Assembly: GCA_017469795.1 (NCBI GenBank)
Contig: JAFUFT010000032.1
Location: 1 to 56,256, forward strand
Source of the DNA: Oscillospiraceae bacterium
Lineage (GTDB): Bacteria > Bacillota > Clostridia > Oscillospirales > Oscillospiraceae
Direction: 5' to 3'
DNA: 56,256 nucleotides
The notes under the pieces were generated by a model. That model was given only the letters and a program-made list of their open reading frames with translations. It ran no database searches and had not been told where the DNA came from. Made by a program: the position numbers and the translations under genes. Position 1 is the first letter of the stretch; the number at the start of each line of letters is the position of its first letter. This document shows positions 49,816-56,256 of this stretch, piece by piece.

Positions 49816-51063
49816 ATGAAAACGGAGGAACTGACGCAGTGGGCAAATGCGGGACTGTTTCCCAGCGCCGGCGCCATACGGGACCATCTGCTGATCGGTC
49901 TGCTGCAGGAGGGCGCGGAGATCCCGCTGGATTATCCGGAACGGCTTCAGCAGGCGGAGATCCGTTTTCCCGGAAACTGGTTCGGGCTGATTGAATTGAA
50001 AGTCATTGCGGTAGACCCCTATGCCTACATCCGCGGTCTCGGTCACACCGCCTATTCGGACGCCCATTTGGCAGTCAACATGTCGGAGCTCCTGCAGCAG
50101 CGGCTTTTAGACTGCCGATCACTGTTTGTGTTTAAGATCCAGAGCGAGATCATGTGCATCCTCTGCGGAGAGACCCGGGAGGACACCGCGCGTTTGCAGC
50201 ATTCTGTATGTCGGCAGATGATGGCGCTGGAGCAGGAAATCGACGGTATCCGGCTGCTTGCGGCCTGCAGCGATGTGCTGGAGGGCTATGACGGACTCAA
50301 GGAGGAAAAGCAGCAGGTCCGTCAGATCTTTGAATACCGGGCGCTGCATCCGGGACTCCCGCGGACCGTTTCCTTTCAGGAAATGCTTGGGCAGCTCGGT
50401 CATGAGGAAGATCGGACCGTGATTGAAAAGGAACACGCCGTCATGTCCGCATTCAAAACAGGGCATTACCGGCAATCCCTGGAACTGCTGGGCGCATTGT
50501 TTGACGAGGAGTATCTGTCCTTCTCGGATCCGCTGATCCTGCTGAAGCACAAATGTGCTCAGTATATCTTTGGCCTGGTCTCCGCCGCCCGGGAGATGTG
50601 CAGGGACCCATTGACCTCGGAACTGGACCGGCTCCAGCCGGAGCGGCGGCTGATGGCGGCCACCAACTACGCGGAGGTCCGGGCTCAGATGGAGCATATC
50701 TTCGGACAGCTCAACGACCTGACGCTTTCCCGGCAAAAGGGCGAGGCTGGCGCGGAATGGATCGCATCGGTCAAGGACTATATCCGGGAAAACTACACCG
50801 ATCCCGATCTGAATGTGAACAAGCTGGCAGACGTGTTTGGCCGGAACCCTTCTTATCTCTCCCGCCGGTTCCTGCGTGTAACCGGTCAGAGCATTCTGGA
50901 CTACATCCACCGCTACCGGATCCAGGAGGCCAAGATCCGGATCGGCCAAGGGTCGTCTCTTGCCGCAGTGGCGGAACAGGTGGGGTACAGCAACGCCCTG
51001 ACCATGTCCCGGGCATTCAAAAAATATGAGGGAACCACACCCGGAAAACTCAAAAACGGATGA
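49816..51063 (+). CDS. AraC/YesN-type transcriptional regulator 4
   Basis: 415-aa regulator. C-terminal AraC domain from about residue 320: NLNVNKLADVFGRNPSYLSR and SLAAVAEQVGYSNALTMSRA, with the closing YEGTTPGKLKNG nearly matching that of AraC regulator 1 (YEGTTPNKLREA). The two may have arisen by duplication. The sensor region lacks receiver or ligand-binding signatures I can name. ATG 49816 is preferred over 49792, which lies at the -10 box; the ribosome site AAGGCGGTGA is modest. Flanked by SBP8 (divergent) and OYE 2 (downstream), both with a CGATTTTGAT motif in their upstream regions. Confidence 0.87.
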   Translation: MKTEELTQWANAGLFPSAGAIRDHLLIGLLQEGAEIPLDYPERLQQAEIRFPGNWFGLIELKVIAVDPYAYIRGLGHTAYSDAHLAVNMSELLQQRLLDCRSLFVFKIQSEIMCILCGETREDTARLQHSVCRQMMALEQEIDGIRLLAACSDVLEGYDGLKEEKQQVRQIFEYRALHPGLPRTVSFQEMLGQLGHEEDRTVIEKEHAVMSAFKTGHYRQSLELLGALFDEEYLSFSDPLILLKHKCAQYIFGLVSAAREMCRDPLTSELDRLQPERRLMAATNYAEVRAQMEHIFGQLNDLTLSRQKGEAGAEWIASVKDYIRENYTDPDLNVNKLADVFGRNPSYLSRRFLRVTGQSILDYIHRYRIQEAKIRIGQGSSLAAVAEQVGYSNALTMSRAFKKYEGTTPGKLKNG

Positions 51064-51064
51064 C

Positions 51065-51090
51065 AAGGGGAGCGCCCGGCGCTCCCCTTT
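51065..51090 (+). terminator. terminator of AraC regulator 4
   Basis: AAGGGGAGCGCC / GGCGCTCCCCTT 12-bp stem with a 2-base centre, directly after the stop, followed by TTTGTG. Confidence 0.8.
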
Positions 51091-51095
51091 GTGTC

Positions 51096-51160
51096 CGATT
51101 TTGATGGTTCGGCGTGGCAGAAAAAGAGCGTTGCAAAAGGGTGTCGTCCTGCGTTATGCT
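51096..51160 (+). promoter_or_regulatory. promoter and upstream motif of OYE 2
   Basis: CGATTTTGATGGTTC at 51096-51110, then -35 TTGCAA (51131-51136), 18-bp spacer and -10 TATGCT (51155-51160). The CGATTTTGAT core is also present on the minus strand upstream of SBP8. Confidence 0.55.
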
Positions 51161-51189
51161 GAAGTCGAACCGAAACAAGGAGTGATTTG

Positions 51190-53241
51190 ATGAATCGTCG
51201 CTATGAATACTTGCTGCGGCCCCTGCCGGTGGGGAACGTGCTGCTGAAAAACCGTATGGTGTCCACCGCGGGTATCCCCCACATGCTTCAGGGTGCCGAG
51301 GAATGGCCTACAGACCGGCTGATCACCCACCTTGCCAACCGGGCGAAAAACGGCGCGGCGGCGGTGTATCTGAACTTCGCCATGCGGACGGAGGAGGGAC
51401 CCGGCGGCCCGCCGGCGAGACCGGGCGAGATCCAGATGACCTTTCCGCCCCACGATACCCAGGTGAACATCGCCAAAACCAGCGCTCACAATTACCTGTG
51501 TCAGACCATCGACGCTATTCGGTACTATGAGTCCATCGCCATCACCCAGCCCATGGGCAGCTACACCCGTACAGACGGCCCCGGCATGGGAGGAACGCCC
51601 CAGCACGGCGGCGGCGACGGGCCAATGGGAATGCCGGAGGATCCTATGGAACAGCTTCGTCAGGAGCAGGAGCAGTGCAGGGGCAGGGACGTGGGACATA
51701 TCACGAAGAAGCAGCTTCAGGAATTCGTCGATTCCACGGTGGAGAGCGCCAAAATCCTCCGGCAGTTCGGCTTTGAGATGTTCTCCTTCCACAACGCCTA
51801 TCATAACGGCATCATGTCCGAGTTCTGGTCCACCCACACCAACCACCGCGCCGATGAATACGGCGGCAGTGTTTACAATCGTGCCCGGCTGATGCTGGAG
51901 GTCATGGACGCCATGAAGCAGACCTTCGGCCGGGATTATCCCCTGGAGATGCTGATCTCCGTAGACGGACTGGGGGTCAACCGGAGGGATACCTTCGAGC
52001 TGGCAAAGCTGCTGGAGGGCAAGGTGGACATCCTCCATGTGCGTCACGGGGACAAGGACCCCCAACATCCCATCGGCTTCACTTCATCCAGAGAAGTCCC
52101 CTGCCCCAATCTCGACGTGGCGGCGGCGCTGACCGAGTCTATCCGGAGCCGGGGCGGAAAGATGCTTGTGGGCGTATCGGCGGGCCTCCAGAACCCGGAT
52201 TTCAATGAGAAGATCCTCCGGGAGGGAAAGGCGGACCTCATCTGCATGTCCCGGGCCTGGATCTGCGACAGCGAATACGGCAGAAAGATCTACGAAGATC
52301 GGGCCGAGGATATCAATCCCTGCATCCGCTGCAACAAGTGCCATGTGCCCAACGACTCCGACAAGTTCCGCTCCTTCTGCTCCGTAAACCCGAAGATCGG
52401 CGTGGAGTTCAAGCTGGACCAGATCATCGAGCCGGTCGGGGAAAAGAAAAAGGTGGCTGTAGTCGGCGGAGGCCCGGCGGGCATGAAGTGCGCCGTCACC
52501 TGCGCGGAACGGGGCCATGACGTAACCCTGTACGAAAAGCAGGACCGTCTGGGCGGCCAGCTCTTCCATGCGGACTACGCCTCCTTCAAGTGGCCCCTGG
52601 CGGACTACAATCACTACCTGATCCGGCAGGTGGAGAAATCAGGCGTCAAGGTCTGTCTCAGTACGGAAGCCACGAAAGAGATGCTGGAGAAGGAAAGCTA
52701 CGATCATGTGGTGGTTGCCATCGGCCCGAAGTTCAATGCCCCGAACATTCCCGTCGCAGAGGGAACCAACACCATGCTGGCGGTGGACGTATACGGAAAA
52801 GAGGCGGAGCTGCCCCATGAGATCGTGATCATCGGCGGCAGCGAGACCGGCACAGAGACGGGCATGTATCTGGCAGAGCACGGCCATCATGTCACAGTTA
52901 TGACCCGGAAATATATGCTGGCGGATGACGCACCTCACGCCCACTATGTAGTGATGATGATGGACGCGTACCTGAATCAGGAAGGCTTTGACTATGTCCG
53001 GAAGGTCCGGAAATACATCAGGGTGGATTCGTCCGGCGTGACCTATTTGGATGAAAACGGAGAAGAACAGTTTATCCCCGCCGATCTGGTAGTGCTCTCC
53101 GGTGGAACCTCGGCGGTCCCGGACAAATGCGCGGAGTTCTACGGAGCTGGAAATCACATCCACTTTATCGGCGACTGCTACCGGGCCGGAGACGTACACA
53201 AGGCCGTCACTGCAGGCTGGGCCGTTGCCAATCAGATCTAA
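51190..53241 (+). CDS. OYE-type NADH:flavin oxidoreductase 2 (2,4-dienoyl-CoA reductase/BaiCD-like)
   Basis: 683-aa three-domain ene-reductase. FMN barrel with FSFHNAYHNGIMSEFWSTHT and HRADEYGGSVYNRARL; iron-sulfur site CIRCNKC then CSVNP (spacing C-x2-C-x2-C-x12-C); FAD motif VAVVGGGPAGMKCAVTCAER; NAD(P)H motif IVIIGGSETGTETGMYLAEH. In the barrel, the first His of the usual IHxAHGY motif is kept but the second position is Tyr followed by His. Low-complexity inserts EEGPGGPPARPGE (about 68-82) and GPGMGGTPQHGGGDGPMGMP (about 128-150) are unusual for the family. ATG 51190 with GGAG upstream. Single-gene unit ended by hairpin copy C. Substrate unknown; an enone or dienone is expected. Confidence 0.87.
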   Translation: MNRRYEYLLRPLPVGNVLLKNRMVSTAGIPHMLQGAEEWPTDRLITHLANRAKNGAAAVYLNFAMRTEEGPGGPPARPGEIQMTFPPHDTQVNIAKTSAHNYLCQTIDAIRYYESIAITQPMGSYTRTDGPGMGGTPQHGGGDGPMGMPEDPMEQLRQEQEQCRGRDVGHITKKQLQEFVDSTVESAKILRQFGFEMFSFHNAYHNGIMSEFWSTHTNHRADEYGGSVYNRARLMLEVMDAMKQTFGRDYPLEMLISVDGLGVNRRDTFELAKLLEGKVDILHVRHGDKDPQHPIGFTSSREVPCPNLDVAAALTESIRSRGGKMLVGVSAGLQNPDFNEKILREGKADLICMSRAWICDSEYGRKIYEDRAEDINPCIRCNKCHVPNDSDKFRSFCSVNPKIGVEFKLDQIIEPVGEKKKVAVVGGGPAGMKCAVTCAERGHDVTLYEKQDRLGGQLFHADYASFKWPLADYNHYLIRQVEKSGVKVCLSTEATKEMLEKESYDHVVVAIGPKFNAPNIPVAEGTNTMLAVDVYGKEAELPHEIVIIGGSETGTETGMYLAEHGHHVTVMTRKYMLADDAPHAHYVVMMMDAYLNQEGFDYVRKVRKYIRVDSSGVTYLDENGEEQFIPADLVVLSGGTSAVPDKCAEFYGAGNHIHFIGDCYRAGDVHKAVTAGWAVANQI

Positions 53242-53247
53242 GTAAAT

Positions 53248-53304
53248 CACCCCACCCGATATGGACATGGAAACGCTCCATGGTTCGATCGGGCGGGGTG
53301 TTTT
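53248..53304 (+). terminator. terminator, copy C of the 49-nt hairpin element
   Basis: CACCCCACCCGAT pairs with ATCGGGCGGGGTG; inner stem CATGGA/TCCATG; TTTTG follows. Also suited to end the leftward transcript arriving from 53391. Confidence 0.85.
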
Positions 53305-53390
53305 GATATGAAATGGTTTTTCGACTTTGATTAAATTCAGGGTCCGGAAATCGGCGTTTGGGGGAAAACCAAAATCAACGCTTCAGGGCG

Positions 53391-55853
53391 TTATTCTACA
53401 GTAATGATCTTTGTGAAGCGTCCGGCGGAAACGCCGTCCATGACCACGTCCACATAAACCCGAATGGTCCCTGCTGCAGTTGCGGTAACAGAGGCAGTGC
53501 CGTCGCCGTTGTCGTGCAGTTCTGCCAGATCGGGATCTGCCAGAGACCAAAGCAGGGTGACGACAGGTTCCGTCTCAGAGGGTTCTTCCCCACCCATTTC
53601 AGGCGGAGGACCGCCCATGCCGCCATCCGGAGGGGGACCGCCAGGACCGCCGGGGCCACCAGGACCGCCAAATCCGCCGGAGCTCTCGTCTGCTTCACCG
53701 GGAAGGGCCACTTCCCCGTAGACTTCGGTCTGCTCCAGTACACAGTCCGTGTATTCCGTTCCGTTGATTGTGAGCGTTACGTCCTTCGGCACCACGACTT
53801 TGGCGCTGTCGGAAATGGTCAGGGAATTGATCATGGAGGTGCTCTCCACATTCCAGACGGAATTGCCGGAGAGGTAGACGTTGATGGGATTGGAACCGCT
53901 GTATGCGATCTTGTTAGCCACCTGCCCGATGGTCCAGTACTGGCTGACGGAGAATTCCGCAGCCTGATACTGTTCGGCGAACTTCGCCGCCTCTTCCTCA
54001 TCGTCAAAGGCGACACCGTTCCGATCCTTGTAGGCCACAGCGCCGTCATAGGTCACGTGGATGGCTGAGGTGGTGGCGATGGCGCCGTCGAGGGCCGCAT
54101 CCTCCAGTGAGATGTTCATGGGAATACCCTTGAGGCCGCCGTACCAGCCGCCGGCGTTGTAGAGGTTGCCCTCCAGCTCCATATTGCGGAAGGTAAAGTT
54201 TCCGGTCTCCGCGCCGGTGCTGGGAACAGAGCCGGGTCCCATGTCTGCCGTCTCGGAAGCAAGGGTGCCGTCGGCGGCTTCGGGGGCAGCGGGGAAGCCC
54301 GGGGTCTCCGTGTAAGTCTCGTAGAACCCGCCTGTGGCGTCCATGCCGCCCAGCAGGCTGTCGTCGTTGTCCATGAGCTGGACGAGAACGCCGTTTCCGG
54401 CATTGAAATGGGCATCGTCAAACACCGCGTCCATGGACGCGCCGGAGGCGCCCGTCTTCATCAGGACGCCGGTAAACGCGGAATTGACCTCCGTCCCCTC
54501 CAGAACGTTCAGAGTATTGGCGTTCTGGTGGATCATAAAGCCCTGGGTGTCGGAGTCTATGACGGTGATCCGGTCCGCTTCGGCCGTGTATTCGAGGTCC
54601 GTCTCCCCGGAGCCGCTCTCCAGCGTGTAGGTCTGACCGGCCTTCAGCGCCCCGTAGGTGGCTGTACCGCCGGTGAAGATGTTGGCCATAGTGCCCACCC
54701 GGATATCCGTGCCCCGGAAGGTCTCCACCGCCGCACCGATGGTGTAGGCTCCATAGCCCGACCCGTATCGGGTGGTGAAGGGGTTGTCCAGGTTCTGGAG
54801 CTGTCCGCCCTGGGCCTGGAAGGGGATCTGGGACTCGTCGGCATTGAGCAGTGTCACATCGGAGTCAAAGACGTTCAGATGCACGTTGGTTCCCGCATCG
54901 GTGGAAAGGCCGGCCCAGGCGCCGGAGGCGGCGTGGGAACCGATCAGGTTCATGGTGGAGTTGGTTCCCATGAGATTGGTGCAGCGGGAATTGCCCATGA
55001 TGCCCAGCACCCACGGAGGCGAGACCATGACGTTCATCCCGGCGGTGTTGCGGTAGTTCTCATAGAGGGTGCCGCCCCGGGAGGTCAGGCTGGAGTTTTT
55101 CACCGTCATGGTGGCGCCGCCATCCACGAAGGCCGCCAGCCTTCCGACGCCGGTCACATCAATGTTGGAGTCCTCCACCGTCACATTGGCCTCCCCGCCG
55201 GTGGCCATCAGGGCGGTGCCTTTGCCGATGAAGTCACTGGTGCTGAGACCGTTATCGATGGAGTCAAGCACAATGTCCGCTCCGGAAATGGCATAGGGCG
55301 TTCCGCTGATCAGAAGGCCGTTTGTACCGGAGTTCCGGTTTCGGATCACAACATCCGTCGCTCCTGTTTCCGTGATTTCCCCGGATTCTGCCAGGTCCGG
55401 GTTGGACCCCTGGATCAGGCCGGTGCCATCCACAATGGCCGCCGCATAGTAGATATTCTTGCCGATGTTGCCCGTGGTAGCCAATGAGGCATCCGAAAGG
55501 CTTTCATACAGGGGCGCAAGTTCCCCTGTCTCCACCGACAGTGTTTGGGCCTCCCCCGGCGCCATGACAGACTCCCCCAGAATGGTATCGTCATCGGAGA
55601 CTTCCTCAACGGCCGGTTCTGTTTCGGCCGCAGAGGGTTCTGCAGCAGTTTCTCCTGCAGAGGCTTCGGGTTCCGCAGTTTCGGTTTCCTCCTGGGGCGC
55701 GGGAGCTTCCTGCTCCTCCTCAGATGCCTGTACAGATACCGCCTCAGACACAGACGAAGAAACCGGCTGCGCCGCAGTTCCTCCGCAGGCTGAAAGTTCC
55801 AGCATCAGGACGGCAGTCAAAACGGCAAGGATTGATCTTCGATTCATAAGCAT
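53391..55853 (-). CDS. right-handed beta-helix lipoprotein with C-terminal Ig-like domain
   Basis: 820-aa surface lipoprotein. Lipobox ELSAC (Cys 23), acidic stalk to about 110, then a long beta-helix (about 110-700; coils such as GGEANVTVEDSNIDVTGVG and ATMTVKNSSLTSRGG). A Gly/Pro tract follows (GGPGGPGGPPPDGGMGGPPP, about 725-750), then a BIG2-like domain ending AAGTIRVYVDVVMDGV. The block GNSRC...GAWAGLSTDAG matches the cytoplasmic beta-helix protein at 38828, so the two are paralogues. ATG 55853 is used; ATG 55847 is equally placed behind GGAAGGGAG. Likely binds or processes a surface ligand; no catalytic triad was recognised. Confidence 0.8.
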   Translation of the reverse strand: MLMNRRSILAVLTAVLMLELSACGGTAAQPVSSSVSEAVSVQASEEEQEAPAPQEETETAEPEASAGETAAEPSAAETEPAVEEVSDDDTILGESVMAPGEAQTLSVETGELAPLYESLSDASLATTGNIGKNIYYAAAIVDGTGLIQGSNPDLAESGEITETGATDVVIRNRNSGTNGLLISGTPYAISGADIVLDSIDNGLSTSDFIGKGTALMATGGEANVTVEDSNIDVTGVGRLAAFVDGGATMTVKNSSLTSRGGTLYENYRNTAGMNVMVSPPWVLGIMGNSRCTNLMGTNSTMNLIGSHAASGAWAGLSTDAGTNVHLNVFDSDVTLLNADESQIPFQAQGGQLQNLDNPFTTRYGSGYGAYTIGAAVETFRGTDIRVGTMANIFTGGTATYGALKAGQTYTLESGSGETDLEYTAEADRITVIDSDTQGFMIHQNANTLNVLEGTEVNSAFTGVLMKTGASGASMDAVFDDAHFNAGNGVLVQLMDNDDSLLGGMDATGGFYETYTETPGFPAAPEAADGTLASETADMGPGSVPSTGAETGNFTFRNMELEGNLYNAGGWYGGLKGIPMNISLEDAALDGAIATTSAIHVTYDGAVAYKDRNGVAFDDEEEAAKFAEQYQAAEFSVSQYWTIGQVANKIAYSGSNPINVYLSGNSVWNVESTSMINSLTISDSAKVVVPKDVTLTINGTEYTDCVLEQTEVYGEVALPGEADESSGGFGGPGGPGGPGGPPPDGGMGGPPPEMGGEEPSETEPVVTLLWSLADPDLAELHDNGDGTASVTATAAGTIRVYVDVVMDGVSAGRFTKIITVE

Positions 55854-56061
55854 TCTCCCTTCCTTTTTTGTCTGGGTATTAATTCCAGACTTGTGTTGAC
55901 TCCATCATATAATGCCGGGCCGGAAGAATCAAATATCATTTTTAGCACGCCATAACAAAAACAATATAGTGTTCTCAGGAAACCACTGACTCTATATTGC
56001 TGCGTGAATAATCTCTTAAAAATAATAAGGTTTCGCCGCCTTACCTCCGGTATAATCGGGT

Positions 56062-56094
56062 AGGAGGTCACCCATTAGTTGAGTGACCGTCCTC
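56062..56094. repeat. hairpin in the exon next to the intron 3' junction
   Basis: AGGAGGTCAC and GTGACC-G-TCCT pair across CCATTAGTTGA with one bulge, directly beside the predicted intron boundary. May be a target-site hairpin. Confidence 0.45.
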
Positions 56095-56137
56095 CCAGTC
56101 AAGTAGCCAAGGGGACTTTCACCCCAAGGCTCTCACG

Positions 56138-56171
56138 GAACCGTACGTGAATCTCTCGATTCATACGGCTC
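56138..56171 (-). ncRNA. group II intron domain V
   Basis: Exactly 34 nt on the minus strand. It opens with GAGCCGTATGAATC and closes with GATTCACGTACGGTTC around a GAGA-type loop. The length, AGC-side start and GTTC end match the catalytic domain V of bacterial ltrA-type introns. Confidence 0.88.
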
Positions 56172-56187
56172 TTATCAATCACAAATA

Positions 56188-56256
56188 TCATCGACTGAGG
56201 GCCCAGTGTGCAAACATGTTGGGCTCTCTTTCCTGTACCTGTTTCAGCCAGTTTTC
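56188..56256 (-). CDS. ltrA: group II intron reverse transcriptase/maturase, C-terminal 22 residues (partial)
   Basis: The only open frame entering from the right edge ends in KQVQEREPNMFAHWALSR and TGA, 16 nt before domain V. A short basic or acidic helix followed by P-N/T-LF-HW is the usual C-terminus of intron-encoded RT/maturases. The rest of the gene lies beyond the window, so intactness cannot be judged. Confidence 0.75.
   Translation of the reverse strand, partial: ENWLKQVQEREPNMFAHWALSR

Larger units (their letters stand above)
56098..56256 (-). mobile_element. 3' end of a group II intron (truncated by the window edge)
   Basis: Read on the minus strand, the order is: maturase C-terminus and stop, a 34-nt domain V, a domain VI-like hairpin (GCCTTGGGG TGAAAGT CCCCTTGGC), and a 3' end CTACTTGAC. 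The final AC fits the group II AY rule. The intron is otherwise outside the window. The element marks the right edge of the catabolic region. Confidence 0.85.

Noticed and set aside
56041..56097. tRNA or riboswitch at the right edge
   Set aside because: The folded sequence is better explained by a simple hairpin next to the group II intron 3' end; no cloverleaf or known aptamer pattern.

Overview
The window looks like a gene-dense catabolic island from a moderately GC-rich, low-oxygen Firmicute, most likely a Clostridia/Oscillospirales-type gut or rumen bacterium. This is inferred from AGGAGG ribosome sites almost everywhere, large LplA/YtcQ-type lipoprotein solute-binding proteins, AraC/YesN-type regulators, Old-Yellow-Enzyme/Fe-S flavoproteins and the lack of any oxygen-dependent enzyme. 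No 16S, tRNA or housekeeping gene is present, so the species cannot be named.

Layout. 1-421 is a scar of broken plasmid/ICE-type genes, followed by a small unknown gene and a gene-poor stretch. 1484-5858: a PucR-type regulator divergent from a subtype-B tannase-like esterase and binding protein SBP1. 6069-8123: a lower-GC WG-repeat lipoprotein with its own housekeeping-type promoter. 8270-26764: a FAD_binding_2 flavoprotein, SBP2, an SBP3-SDR operon, six NTF2/SnoaL-like proteins in two back-to-back operons, AraC regulator 1, SBP4 and a very large GH3 glycosidase. 26854-36576: AraC regulator 2 divergent from SBP5, two GH3 enzymes and a Gfo/Idh/MocA oxidoreductase. 36631-47700: a leftward operon (flavodoxin-like 2, SBP6, flavodoxin-like 1, beta-helix protein, OYE-type reductase 1) and a rightward SBP7, with AraC regulator 3 between them. 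47837-53241: SBP8, AraC regulator 4 and OYE-type reductase 2. 53391-55853: a beta-helix lipoprotein. 56098-56256: the 3' end of a group II intron with the C-terminus of its maturase.

How the parts may work together (inference). Eight acidic-stalked lipoproteins would capture ligands outside the cell. Esterase and glycosidases without signal peptides would strip acyl and sugar groups inside. SDR, FAD, OYE, flavodoxin and NTF2-like proteins would then modify a polycyclic or phenolic aglycone. The gene types resemble those of bile-acid, steroid and polyphenol metabolism in gut anaerobes, but the combination is not one I recognise. No ABC permease or ATPase is present.

The strongest non-coding signals are: a 27-bp element that directly abuts the -35 box of six promoters between 8.2 and 21.2 kb, an apparent regulon for AraC regulator 1; a 22-bp-spaced TGAAA direct repeat, placed identically upstream of both transcription units that flank AraC regulator 3; and a 49-nt hairpin element present three times downstream of genes. 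Several unrelated enzymes also carry the same style of Pro/Gly/Met-rich low-complexity insert.
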